A stretch of 64,000 bases of DNA from Diogma glabrata (lineage: Eukaryota; Arthropoda; Insecta; Diptera; Cylindrotomidae), in assembly GCA_963693315.1 (NCBI GenBank), contig OY856188.1:223304996-223368995 (forward strand). Direction: 5' to 3'. The position numbers were made by a program, and so were the translations under genes. Every line of letters begins with the position of its first letter. Positions within the stretch are counted from its first letter, which is position 1. Under the pieces are notes generated by a model that saw only the letters and a program-made list of their open reading frames with translations, was not told where the DNA came from and made no database searches. Shown piece by piece: positions 11,873-26,800 of the stretch.

Positions 11873-14800
11873 CTAATAAAAAGTTACAAAATAATAATAT
11901 ATATACCAAATTCATTACCGTTTTATTTGAATGCACAAGTAGAAAAAATACCATTGATATCCGTTAGTGCTATAATCTGTGAAAAAGTGCGTTTATAAAA
12001 AGTGCTAAAAATACTAGTGCCAATATATATTTATAATTAGTGCTTAGCTATAAAAGAAAAATACATTGCTTTTGGGTGCAAAGTTTGCTTTTTGTGCAGA
12101 AATATAATAGCTTGCTGTCACACTAGTTGTAATTATACCTGACTTGTTGATAGTAAAAAACAATTTGCCACTTTATATGACTCATCTGTAAATAGTTCAT
12201 GTAATGGTCCACGTTCTTTGCATGCTTCTCTTAAGCCTAGTAAATGTATATCGATTCCTTGGCCTAATATGTTTTGAACCATTATTTCAGTTTGTCTTGC
12301 TACAGCACAGCGAAATAATTCCCGAAGATATTCTCTCTGTGAAGAAGATAAAAACTTTATAAAAACCAATGCCATGATCGTTTCTTCTTTCTAATTTTTA
12401 TGCTTAGCCTTTCATTTACCGACTATACCGATCTTCACCGACTACAATCTAGTAAGCACAACAATTTTCAAAAACAAAATAAATTAAACAACAAAATAAG
12501 CATCTTTTAACTCACACTGTAAATATTAAAAGTAACTTTTTTAGAATCAATTTTCACTCCAAGTTCCTCTTCTTTATCACTTTCCAATTCAATATTTGCT
12601 CCTTCATCTTGACACATTGCCTTTGCCCATTCTAATGCCTCTGAACTGGCTGACCGAATACAATCAACTCGACCCAGTAAAAACCGCCGTGTAGATGCAC
12701 TTTCATACGTTGTTACAATATAACCATACAATTTGTAATACGCCAACTGTAGTGCTAATTGAATATAAACATCAGGGCTGCATTGACACGACTTTATGAA
12801 AGTTTTGCCATAGCTTTGATAACGATAAACATAAAAATCCAAATCTTCAATCAAATTATCAACAGTTTTTGATGCTTGATGCAGTCGACCACTTATTTCT
12901 GGTGGAACAATCCATTCCAAACGTTCAGGCGGTGGTAAATGTTGTTGTGCGATTCCTTCTTCAACATGTGGCATCTCATTAATATGTTTAAGAATTCCTT
13001 CTAATAATTGAACGGGAGCAATTCCTTCCGACGTAGAATGTTCATAACAAAGACCCCATGCCCCATCGTTACAAATAATTATTTGCATTGTTTTATCAAA
13101 CCATCGATTCGCGGTATTAAATTGACTACCACCACCATGTATCATTTGATGAGCTATATTGGTTTCATCTCTTCCTCCAGTGGTGTGTCCCGTTTTTTGT
13201 GAACCGTTAAAACCTCTAGCGTTATATTGACTTGATAAGGATTCATCTAGGCAAACTAAAATCAGTGCTTCTTCAATCAGCTCAAAATTTCTTCGATTGA
13301 CTTCTTCTTGCATTAAAACGACCCGATCTCTTGCCCAAAGACTTCTTGGCTCTGCCGTTAGTAATCCAATCGGTGGTGGTTTTATTGAAAGACATGGGGC
13401 GTCACTAAGTACATGTAAAAGTTGTGAAGCAATTTCATCTTCAGTCAATCGTCCACGATCATCTGCTCTCAATGGAACACAATACATTTGATTACGACAT
13501 GATATAATAACATGCTGATCAGTTCGATCTTTTTGTGGAAGATATTGACAATCACGCGGATCACCTGGTCTTCGACATGAACCTAATAAACGATAATATT
13601 GTGCCATACAAAGTGGTTGACCTTTTTCACGAGATGCAGCTCGCTCGGTTGGTAACTTTCCACTAAAAATAAAAGCAAAACCAATTTTATTTGGGAAATG
13701 ACAGCTTCCATATTTTAAACTGAACAAAGAACTAATTTATTTTTATTCTGTTAGATATCAGAATTACACTTAATCTATTTAAATCTCAATCATATAATTC
13801 TTCCAACAATTCTGACTTTACTATCTACCTTAATTTCTATGATTGATGATCGTAAATTTAGTAAGAACTTGATTGATTGAAAGCATTTAAAAGAAAATAA
13901 TAACTCCTACGAAATGATAAAATAAAAATGCAAGCTTTCTCTTAGTCGCTATCGGAAACATTTAATTTTTTAAAATTGAATTCATCCTTAAAATCTTTAT
14001 CATAAATAATATCATCACAAGCGTTTTTCTTCGTATTTCACACAAAATTTGATTAAACGATAAATATAATATTTGGCTACGGTTCGTTATATGGGAGCCG
14101 CCCCTGGGGGTGGGTTCGTTGGAAAGCTTAGGTGGTGGGGGTTATATATATATGTAGGTATCTTAGGCCGGAGGGGTGGGGTTTAGGTTATTTGAAACAT
14201 TTTAAAATATAATATTTTATGATATATTATCATTTTTCACTCGCTTCTGCGACCCTGCAGACCTTCGAAAATTTTGAAATTCTTTTTAGGTTTTAGAACA
14301 ATTCTGGAAATTTCCTATGTTAAGTCTATGGACAACCCAACCCCACATAACTCCTAAACCCCACCCCTCCGGCCTAAAGTACCTACATATATATAACCTA
14401 CACCACCTAAGCTTTCCAACGAACCCCACCCCCACCCCCAGGGGGCCCCACATTACGAACTTGTGCCAAATATTTCTGTAAAATTCAAAATCAGTTTAGC
14501 TTAAAGAAAATAAGTTTTTACAAACCTTTCTAGTAGTTCTTTATGCAACATTATGCCATCAATTATTCTTGCTGTAAACCGAGCCACGTCATGGACAGTG
14601 GTAAATTTTCTAGGTGGAAACACCATTCCAGGATTTGAATTAATTGGTAATGGAAGTCTAACGTCCATATACATATCATTTAACCAATATACATATGCCT
14701 GAAGCAAAAATAAAACGACATCTATAATAAGGTTAATGAAATAATAGTTAAAATTAAAATGCAATATTTAAAAAAAATTCAAAAGTGACAAAAGCACATA

Positions 14801-17800
14801 AACAGTGAATAATATGAATAATATGAATAACCATAATAACACATATAGAAATAATAGTCTGTATTTACGATAGCAGATGAAAAGTCTATCATAGTAAAAA
14901 TTGTATTTTCTATACGTGAGATAATAGTATATTATTTTATACGGAGGAGAAGTACTTTTCATGGCGCGCCTGAGTTTACCCGGGTAATAGAAGGCAAGCT
15001 ATAAAAAGTTACTTCTCCTCCAAATAAAATAATATGTTATTTTTTCTTCAAACGCTTTAAAATGTACCATGTTTATGTGGTTTTGATACTCAGTTCTAGG
15101 TTTAATTTATGCATACAATTAATGCATACAAGTATTTAAGAAGGCGAGATTTATAAATATTTTTTTTTTTTTATAAAATGTGTTGTGTAGTAAGAATTAC
15201 AATATGTGTCACAATAACACATAAACCCCTTTTAAGACCAAGGTCCCACAACAACATACGTTCAAAGGTGTTGATGGACGTAAATCTTTCTTTTTTTGTT
15301 TTTTTACATTTTTAGTTAAAGAATGGATGACTAAACAAAAAATCCTATCACTGACAAAATATGACATAGGCCAATATTTTATGATAGAATAGAGAAAATA
15401 AAAGTAAATTAAAAAGCAAATAGCAAATTTTGACAAAAATTTGCTGAAACAAAACAAAAATGTAGTTGCCAATAATCCAGCCGGTTGCATATTCCTTGAT
15501 CCTGTGACGCACTGTCTTTCTTGAGGATTAAACCCAACACATAGTTATATGAAGGCTCGTTTCTTCAAGAAAGCAATAGCGTATCATCATCAAGGATTAT
15601 TTCACAGCTAAGATTGAGGGTGCTACCGTTGACTGAATACAGTTCATCCGCCACCACCTCTTAAGATGTCACCTTGGCTAGTGATATCTCAATGCTACTG
15701 CCAGTAGTATGTGATATCTCACGTTAACTCGTATGTCAATAGGGACTGGAGTACGCGGGATTGTCACACCCGTAGATCAAAAATAAAAATTTTTTAAAAC
15801 AATAAAAACTGATCCCTCCATGCGGAGAACATGAGTAGTTTCGATTGTTTTAACAGATAAAAATGACATTTAAATTTATATTTTGTGTGTTATTATTTTA
15901 ACATGTAGGGAAAAGGAAAAGTAAAACTGTCGTCGGCGGAGAAGTTGCATTTCTCCAGCTCAGTCCAATTATGACCTAATTATTTTACGTTTGACGAAAA
16001 AAACATTTTAAGTTCGTGAAATTGTCCCACTCGACGCTAACGCGTCTCGTGAACAAATTTTCACTCGCAAAAAGCAGTGATTTCATCTCTTGAAGCAAAA
16101 TATACTACTATTTTATTCTGTATTTGAATTACTATGTGAATTGATTATTTAAAGCTATTTTTATACTTTTGAGGTATTAGTTTCCGTTAGTATCATCAAT
16201 ATAGGTTGGATTTTTGATGCCAAATATCGATCACAAAAATTTGTATTGCTTTTGAATAGAGTCTAAAAGTGTCAAAATGGAAACAGCTTACTTGCATACT
16301 TGAAATGTTGAGTAATTGCAATGGGTTGAGATATTTTTGTATCTCTCGGCTGGGTTTTTGCAATTATATGACCATAGCAGAGAATGGCATTTGATGCAAA
16401 ACAAACAAATACTTTAACATTTACATATTTCGTCGCATTCATACTAATTGAAATATCGTTGGGTTACCCGATTTGGAGGTAGTCAAAAGCAGTGTTTCGA
16501 TGGAATTATGTTTGACCGAAATTACTATGAACCAGCATATGAGCCTTTTTTTGTACAAGAGAACAGAAGAAAATATTATATTCTGAATGAATAGATCAGT
16601 AAGTAAATTTTTTTTTATATTTTTCTCGATGACGACCGTTTTTATCAAGAATAGTTTATTATGAATTAGTGAATGTTAAATGGATATAACCTTTGAAATT
16701 ATTTTAAATCAGACGTATCAGACGATCGCAATGCTTATCAATGAAAGTATAAATTAGGAAGCATAAAATTTAATCTGTCTGATTAAATTTTTTTTGCTTT
16801 GATTTTACCAAAACAATAAAAGATTGTTTTAAGATCCAATTATGACTTTTGCTGATTCATTTATTTACTTGGTGTAGGATTTAAATAGAAATGTTTGCTA
16901 CTGATAAGAAGAAATTAAATTTATTTGGAAGATTATATTGTTAAAAAATTGATAAATTATTAGACTTCATGATTTATAGTTTTCATTAAATGTATGTGTG
17001 AAGTGCGGTAACTGTTCTGGAAGTTTATTAATATATCGTCGCTTTAATAATGAAACAACGTATTCGCAAAAGTGTAGTTCCGAGATAATTGGGTTTAAAG
17101 ATTTTTCGATTTTCTGATTTTTGTAAACTCGGCAGCACTATTGAATGAATAAAGATGTTGGGAAAAAATTTCTACCAATTACTCTTGACTAATTTCCCCA
17201 CAGCATATTAAAATTTCACATTGGTACCTGCTGGCTTTTCTACCTAAAAAGAGGTGAAAAATCATTCAGGTACCTTATACGTTATTTCATATTTCATATA
17301 CGTTATTTTATTTTGCATGGAAGTACGATTAAGCCTAAAACTAATTATTATTGAAATAACGCATAATAGTCTTACACTTTTTTATTTATATGAACCGGCA
17401 TATCATGTAGTCATGAATGATGCTTATACAACATTTTATATTTACCATTTCGTGTGGCGATCGTATTGTATGTAAAATATACGACACTGATTTTACCCAA
17501 GTTATTATTCTGTAGGTATTGGAATATCGTACATGCATTTACGTTGTTTCAATATTTAGCCAAATTCAAATTTGCATGTACGTTAATTAACAATATAGTA
17601 AAATTCACCCCCGGTGAAAAACACGTAAAATCAGCAAAAAACATGCAATTTTGGAAATAATCTTTTAATTTTGTATATTAAGGTATTAGAATTCGTTGAC
17701 ATCAATAAATAAAAATCTGAATTTTTTATATAATGTTAGTAACATATGTACCTTTCACATATTCAAAATCAAAAATTTAAAAAATATGCATTTCTAGAAA

Positions 17801-20800
17801 ATCGAATTTGAATTTTTTACCGTTATTTTTCTAAAAGAAAATGTTCAAGGTCATATAATGTGAATTATTATTTTGATTAGCTTTGTTCAATACCTACATT
17901 TTGAGCTATATAACATTGAGCTATTTGAGCTATTAAAATCAGTCCGTCCGGTAGTTTTGACTGTAGAGCCATTTCAATACACCAGGGTCGAGCAATTTCT
18001 TGATTTTTCAACACCCTGTATCTTAAGACAGGATTAAAAAAAAAAAACTAAAAACGCAGAAAATTTTTTTTTATTGATGTCAACGAATTCCAATACCTAA
18101 ATATACAAAATTAAAACCTCATTTCCAGACCTTGCTGATTTCACGTGTTTTTCACCCCCCAGGTATAAAATAATTGGAAAATGTTCGATTAAACGCCACT
18201 CTATAGACATCCTTATGGGGAATGCAGCACACCCATTATATAATAACAACGTATAAATGGCTTACGTTATTTCATTATTAAAGTGACGATATATATTATA
18301 GCATACAGATGAAAAAATCTTTAAAAAAATTCTTTGCAAATTCAAAAAGAATTAATTTGTAGATTTTCCTCACATCGAAAATAAATAATGCTTTTAGAAC
18401 AAAGTGAAACAGAAAAAAAAGTAGGAACACACGAAAGAGGATTTGTAGGTGCGGGGTAATGTTGAAGCTAAACAATAAGATAAATTCAACCTTGCGTTAA
18501 ATTAATACAACATATTTTAGAATTTTTTGAGATCAATTAACTCAAGTAAGTAAAGAAGTAATTGGAATATTTTCAATTTAAAGGTATGGTTTGAAGTTTC
18601 TCAGAAAAAAACTCCACTTCACATTTTTCGTGTTTCGGTTCGGATTCGAACCTATTCGAACCTACCTCGTCGAACCTACCAACCTTGAACCGCCCCATTC
18701 TCCTGCACTCAGTTGAAACGCAAATGAAGCCAATTATCTTTCAGAGTAGTATTGTACGAAAAGTGGTTCGTTCTATTAATAGCAAACAAATCCGCTGGCG
18801 CCGATGGTATGCCTGGCCATTATATTACGGTTCAAATAATGAAGTATAAAACTATTGTCTTTCAGAGTGTTTTTTCCATCAACGTCTCTCAACTCCGGGC
18901 GTCTTAACATGGAATGGGGTTTTCCTTATAACCTTAAAATCAATTTAAATTAATGCCAAAAAATTCCTCCAAGAAATTCAATTTATTTTCCTAATCCAAT
19001 AGTTGTAATGTATGGTATCTTCAGATATTAAAGAAATTTTAATTAAAAATCATTAATATGCTATTAATAATGAATATAAGGTTTTGGGTAAGTTATTATA
19101 AGTAAGCCATTAATTTTTAAAAATGGCAATCTTTTAAAAACTTTTGAGATATCCTATCAATACTTTTCTACTACAACGCTACTCGTTTCTTCTAACTTCC
19201 AAATATTTTAATTAATTTTCTCAAAAAACAAAAAAAGATTTTATAATTATCTTAAGCCGCGCATTTTGTTTTGTTATCAATAGATTATTTGATTTCATTA
19301 TCGATTATAATCTATCATTTCCATTTTAAACGATGAATATAAATAGCAATTTTTTTAGAATAAATCCTAGTAATTGAGATACTTTGGACAGTACAGTAAA
19401 TATAAATAAGTAATAGTGTCCATTCAAATAAAGAGTACTATGCAAGGTAAAATTTCAAATAGTTTTTTTGGTAATAAAAAAATTATTTATGGGGTTTACT
19501 TTTGATTGAATTTTAAATGGTTATTAGTGAAGTTAATAAGAAATCAATAAAGTGATTATAAACAGGATTTTGAGTTTGTGAGACACAAATGTTACTAGTT
19601 CTGAAAAAAAGAAAAGATTTTTCAACTAAATAGTTTTTAATTAAATATTTTGAGCCGTAATAGTGTATTATTGGCAGTTTTATCTATTGTTTTATTTCTT
19701 CAAACATTTTATAATATAAGTTTTTCAAAGTTTTTGTTCCTGTTAAAAAATATGAAACTAAATATGGAAATATGGAATAACTAGTTGCGTTTAAAATTAC
19801 ACAATAAACAAAATTTTAAATATCAACAAAATTTTTAATACTTGTTTTCTTATACTTTACAGGTGTTTATGCCTTAACAGCACTTTTGTGCTTAATAAGT
19901 TCAACGTTTGCGTGGACTCCAATAATTCCACCACCTCCGTTGGAAAGTGAAAGACCAGCATGCAGACAAGACCAGTTGGAAATTTTATTTCCAAACTTTG
20001 CTGATCCACAATCTTTTATACAATGCACAAATGTTGGCGCTTATCAAGTTAGGCCGTGTGCCTCTCCATTGTGGTTCAGGTATGAATTACAAATATGCGA
20101 TTGGGAAGCAAATTGGAGACCTCCGCAAATACCAGATACTACAACACTACCAGACACTACAACAACAGCTGAAACTCCAGTTTGTGATACTTCACCTGTA
20201 ACAGAGGACACTCAACCAACCGAACAACCTAAACCGGACGAACCATCACCGATCCCATCAACTGAGTCTACAGTTACATGTCCGCCAACAGTAACATGTG
20301 AAGAGCGATCAACTGAAACACCTTTTCCCACTGCTCCTCCAACTATTGGTCCTACCACTGGAGGACCAACTGAACCACCAACTGATCCACCTACTGGAAC
20401 ACCAACTCCAACACCTACTGATCCACCCACTGAACCACCAACCGAGCCACCAACTGAACCACCTACTGAGCCACCAACTGAACCACCCACTGAGCCACCA
20501 ACTAAACCTCCAACTGAGCCGCCCACTGATCCACCCACTGATCCACCAACTGAACCACCTACTGAGCCACCAACTGAACCATCTACTGAGCCACCAACTG
20601 AACCACCAACTGAGCCGCCAACTGATCCACCCACTGAACCATCCACAAAGCCTCCTAAAACATTTCCACCATGGTGGCCAACACGACCCAGCGAACGTCC
20701 AACATTTCCCCCATGGTGGCCAACAACAACTCCATGTCCAGAAGAAACAACTGAAACACCATTCCCTACTGCTCCTCCAACAGTCTCACCAACAACTCAA

Positions 20801-23800
20801 GAAAATCCAACTTGGTCACCAACACGACCAACACGAGAACATCCTACATGGTCACCAAAACCACCACCCTCAGGGCATCCATCGTGGTGGCCAACAAGAC
20901 CTACAAGAGAACATCCAACGTGGACACCAACTTCTCCAACAAGAGAGTCTCCTACATGGTCTCCTACAAAGCCAACACCAGAAGAACCTACATGGATACC
21001 AACACGTCCAACACGAGAACATCCAACATGGTCACCAAAACCACCACCTTCTGAGCATCCATCGTGGTGGCCAACAAGACCTACAAGAGAACATCCAACG
21101 TGGACACAAACTCCCCCAACGAGAGAGTCTCCAACATGGTCTCCTACAAAACCAACACCAGAAGAACCAACATGGATACCGACACGTCCAACACGAGAAC
21201 ATCCTACATGGTCACCAAAACCACCACCTTCGGGCCATCCTTCCTGGTGGCCAACAAGACCTACAAGAGAACATCCAACGTGGACACCAACTCCCCCAAC
21301 AAAAGAGTCTCCTACATGGTCACCTACAAAGCCAACACCAGAAGAACCTACATGGATACCAACGCGTCCAACACGAGAACATCCAACATGGTCACCAAAA
21401 CCACCACCTTCTGAGCATCCATCATGGCGGCCTACAAGACCTACACGAGAGAATCCAACATGGTCACCAAGTCCTCCAACAAGAGAGTCTCCTACATGGT
21501 CACCAACAGCACCAACAAGAGAACAACCTACATGGTCACCAACTCCTCCAACAAGAGAGCATCCAACATGGTCACCAACACCACCAACAAGAGAACATCC
21601 AACATGGTCACCAACACCCCCAACAAGAGAGTCTCCTACATGGTCACCAACACCACCAACAAGAGAACATCCAACATGGTCACCAACGCCTCCAACCTCC
21701 AAGCATCCGACGTGGTCGCCTACACGACCAACACGAGAACATCCTACATGGTCTCCATCATCACCAACACCAGAAAAACCAACTTGGAGTCCAACATCAC
21801 CAACGCAACCGCCAACTAAACCAGAACATTCATTCCCCCCATGGTGGCCAACTGAACCTGGAAAAGACCCAACTTTTCCTCCATGGTGGCCAACAACAAC
21901 TCCTTGTCCAGAACCTGAAGTACCAACAACTGAAACTCCTTTCCCTCCAGGACCTCCAATAGTGCCCGATCCAACAATTACTACACCAGAACCTGAAACG
22001 GAACCTTCTACAGAGCATTCAATTGAAACAGACCCAACACCAGACTCAACAGAACCTTGTTGGCGGCCTACACGTCCACCATGGTGGCCAACTGTTCCAC
22101 CATGCTGGACAGCAAAAGCTGATGAACTACCAACTCTATTACCAAACATAGCTGAGCTACTTTTGTAGAAAATTAATTAAGTTGTTATATCGAATGCATG
22201 ATTTTTAATGTATATAAAAAAAGAATAAATGATAATTTAAAGACCATTAAATATTTTCTAGAGTGTTAGTCTACCAGAAATTTGTAGAACCGTATTTAAT
22301 TCCCATTCATGTTTTTCATCAAAAATAATAATAACCATCAACACTCCGGTTTCCATTTAACCGAAAATCAACCAGTATTACTGATAAATTGGGAAACCAC
22401 TCTATCAACTGATAACCCTTATAAATAATGAACGATTAAATTAATATATCAAATGAATCAGATCAGATTGAATATTTAAGTTAATAGTAAACCAACGAGT
22501 ATAGTGCAGATGTTACCAATATTTATTACTAAAAATAAGAAAAATGCCTTACCCAATTATCTTCTGCTTCTCTTCTTTCAACTAATGATTGTTGTAAAAT
22601 CGGGCCCAATCCAGAAGGGCCTGAAAACTGTTTAACATTATTTTTGGCTTTTTCAAATTGTGGTTGCGTTAAAACCGGTTCTAAAATTCTTAAATACTCG
22701 GCCATTGTTGTTTCGAGTAATGGTACTGGTACTTTTGGTAATGCCTATAAGAATATTAAAAAAAAAATTTATAAATTATACATTTGTGCAAAGTTAAAAA
22801 AGTTTAAGTTATATAATATAGTAGTAAATACATTATGGAATTTGCTTTGATTTATAATCATAACTGTAATGTGTAAAGTTTGCGACTAAAGAAAACCAAT
22901 TTTACAAAAACTGAAGAATTTGAATATGCTTTACACTACAGTTAAACATAATCTTTACGCTGCAGTTAAAAATAATCTACGTTAAATAAATTCTCTAATT
23001 ATTTGAATATGCCCTACAAAAATGGTATAAAGTATATACATGAGAATCGAAGGCATATTTTTTGTTTGAAAAAAATTAATTTCCTAGCTATATTTGTTTC
23101 AGATTCTTGTAATTTTTACTAGCTCATAAGCCTTTTTTAACCGGGAAATTTTCTAGATGTTTTACTATATGTGTTATATTAAACTTCACATTTTAAATAA
23201 AATAATTTATATAACTGGTAGTGATAAGCATTTTTAGCAATAAATAATAAAATATATATTTCATTTTTTATCGCCATGCTATGTCTAGAATATCGAAACA
23301 CAAAGTGATATATGTAAAAAAAAACTAACTAAATTTAAAAACTTTATATACAGTTTAAATCTTAATATTTAAATCTAAATATTTACAGGCTGATTCTGAG
23401 TTGAGGTCTTAGCTATGATTATTTTTGTTATGACAATTTTTTTAAGAGGAATATCTTAATTGCGATTCTGTGAACGTTGTCATAAAAAACCTCATAATAA
23501 CTACAAATATATTTTGGAGATCTTTCAAACGGCTATTTTTATAAACAAAATTATTATAAAATGTCATATTTTCTTTTTAAATAATTTAAATACAAATTAA
23601 AATACCATGTAAATTATTATTAAGAATTATGGTATATTATATAATAATTTTTTATAAAAATCAAATTTTTTAAGGTATTAATCATTTTTGTTTGTGAAAA
23701 TATTCAACCGCCATTTTATTGAATATCAATCTTAAAATCAAATATGTATTTTATTTTACAATATTTTATACACAATAAATATAAAATTATACCATATATT

Positions 23801-26800
23801 AATTATTATTTATTTTGCAATAAATTTGTGAAAAATGATTGTTTTTCCTTAAAGTTTATATAAAATTTGCAACATTTTCCTAAAACAACGTGAGACGTCA
23901 AAGTTTGATATTGCAAATATGAAATGTTCAATCGCTTGGAAGTCTATTCTCTTTTAAAGTTCAAGTAAGATCCTAACAAAAATTCCTACAAATATTTTTG
24001 CCAGGGAAACGTCATTTATTCGAACTGTCACTTGACGTTGAAAAGTCATTTTAACTGGCTAGTAGTGTTAAATTGACAGCAGACCATGAATTTAACAAGT
24101 TAGTAGAGAAATTTGAAATTTGAAAAAGATAGTAGCGTTAAAAACATTTGAACATTTTTATTTCTATGTTTCATACACCTGTAAAATTCTAAGGTTTCTG
24201 AGTTTTGAGCAATAATTTGGAAGAAAACAGAATTTGATCATTTTTAATTTTATTCGACTTTTATTTAGTTGTTTAGAATTTAGTTACAAATAAAATATTA
24301 AACGTTAAGTTTTATATTAAGGTTTACTGGCTCAAGAAGGTAACTGACTCGTCTTCGACTCGTCAGTTATATCCTCCATTCGCCAGTAAAACCCATTTTA
24401 CCTGGCTTGTAATGTAAAATACTATTTCGTTCTAAATATTGAGTATAGTATTTCATAAATGTTGTTTATCCATGACTTCTATAGAATATTTGCTTTCCAT
24501 GTGTATGTCTCCCATTGTAATTTTATAGATTCTCTCACTTGGTTTGGTGTAGAATGTAACGCAATCGTTACATTCTACAACAGTTCTATAGTTTATTAAA
24601 TATTCCCCTAACAAAATAAAAACTTAACATTTGCTGGTATAGTAATATCAAAACGTTAAAACGAGAACAATACATATATAAAATATAAAATAAAAAATTT
24701 AACATTTTCCGTTTTGTCAATTATTTTGTTTTTCAATGCTGTCTATGATGTTTTTCAATATGGTGATAAAAAACTTTAGCAGGCAAACTGGAAGTTATAC
24801 GAAATGTTTTGCAGTCGTGGATAAAATAGCATCTTGTATTCGTATAGCATGATGGCAATTCTTCACTCGGATGATTCCCTCCACTCGTGAAGAATTGCCA
24901 CCGTTCTAAACTCATACAAGAATCTACTATTATATATTATTAGCAAACAAAACATTTATGAATTTAAACAATATTTTTTTATTGTTATGTCTGCTATTTT
25001 GAAAAAAAAAGCATACAGCACAACAATTTGCAATTTTGTGAAAATTTTAGAAAAAACTAATATTTTCAAATTAATCAACAACATTGACACTATTGACATT
25101 ATTTACTGTTGACAACACTTACTAAAATTGTAGTAAAAATTTTCTTGACTTATCGAATGCTAGAGTATGAAATTTTAGTTTGGCCGAAAAGAACTATCGT
25201 TTTTAATTCGAAGGCTTTTGAATGTGAGAGCCAGCCTGCTGAATTACATCGAGAAAAACGAGTGTTAGTAGCAACTTGCCAATCTCATGACTTAGGAATT
25301 CTACATTTATATCTTAATCAAAACAAAAATTAGTTCAAAACTGGTTATCAATGAGATTTAAATATTAGTTTTGAGTTATTTTTCGTTTGATTAATATGCA
25401 TCGTTAATTTATTTTAGGGTTATTTGCGTAAAATGCAACTGGTTAAATAAAATTCTTTGAAAATGCAGATATTGGGGATAAAGTAGCGAAGCAATGGTAG
25501 ATGACCAGATTACCTGAAAACATTAAGCTCATATTAGCATCATTTGAAAACGATTTTCCTTTAGATCGGTTAGCTGAACGTGCTGACAACTTGATGGAAA
25601 CATTGACTAATCGGCAGGTTTTCAATGTTAATTTACAATCAACATCCACAGTTGCAGAAAACATGAATCTAGTTCAATTTAATCAGGAATTTTCTCGACT
25701 GCAGGTGAACTTCCAATACATGATGAACTGCTTCAAAGCGCAAATGTTAGGTGAAGTTCACTCTATTGTTTCTGGTGACAACCGGTCTCACTCTATTACA
25801 AGAAATTCTCATATGGGCGATAGATCCCGCACTAGGTCGAAGTCACAAAACCGCTAAAAGGGTTTTGTCACTGTGGACCTATATTTTTACCATTCTCGTT
25901 TTGGTGAAAAGGCGTTGTGTATCCAGTTGCAAGTTTCACCAAACATTTGTATCACCAAATTCTCTCGTAACAAAAAACGATTAAACGATCGCCAATATGA
26001 TGTCAGTAGCATTGGTGATCGTCAAGTCAATCGTCTTTCAGTTTTTGAGGTAAACTCAAGACTCAATTTTTAATTGATACGGGTGCTGAGTTTCAGTCAT
26101 TCCTAGGTCAATGGTTAAGACAAGACCAGCTGCTAATACGTCTTTTGATTTATTTGCGGCAAACGGCAGTCCCATTTTGTTCTATGGTACACAAAGTCTG
26201 CCGCTCAACATAGGCCTTCGCAGAAATTTTTCTTGGGAATTTATTGTTGCCGATGAATTGGCCCCCCTTAAGGATCTGATACTATCAATACATCGATTCA
26301 ATAAAACCATCCAATCGTGATAGAATTATACTCTATAAAAATTTCAATGCACTGTTATTTTGTAAATTCGTCTAATTTTTAGAAGATTTCCTTAACTAAT
26401 CTACCAATTTTATCGCATACTATTAATTGAAATATATCTGATAATATAATTATTAAGTTACATATTATTTTGGCCCGACTAAAGTACAGTTCACCGCAAT
26501 ATTCAAACCGTTATCGTTCTTTGTATCAAGGACTAGAGCGCCACCGATACGAAAGGCGGTCGTATTGCTTCTAATCTTCTGATAAAATCAGTTTTATAAA
26601 CAAAACACGATCGTTCTTTCAAAAACGCCGTGGGTGCGTATTTTGACAAAATTCTATCGTACTATTATAAGGTGCGCGGCATCACCGCTTTTAGAAGAAC
26701 GATTGTGTTTTGTTTATAAGATATTCGTGTCTGAGCCAGAGGAAACAAAATATTTCATTAGTATAGCGTTCCTCGAGAGTTCATAGTGCAGTATTTAACA

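Noticed and set aside
12337..12375. Extra N-terminal residues of the open frame that overlaps the ChAT exon ending at 12336
   Set aside because: These codons lie in the intron: the acceptor CTTCTTCACAG and the family alignment place the exon edge at 12336.
19886..19888. TTG as the start codon of the secreted repeat protein
   Set aside because: A splice acceptor at 19862 and the ATG-bearing exon at 19440 give a normal start and a complete signal peptide.
20298..21962. 554-codon plus-strand open frame rich in Gln, His and Leu
   Set aside because: Same repeats in another frame; the frame with signal peptide, chitin-binding-like domain and consistent splicing is the better one.
20797..22149. 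450-codon open frame antisense to the secreted repeat protein
   Set aside because: It is a by-product of stop-free short repeats. It has no signal peptide or known domain, and its Gly/Val repeats mirror the sense repeats.
25109..25333. 74-codon plus-strand frame as a small gene
   Set aside because: No recognisable motif, no splice or promoter context, and it is of a length expected by chance in this window.
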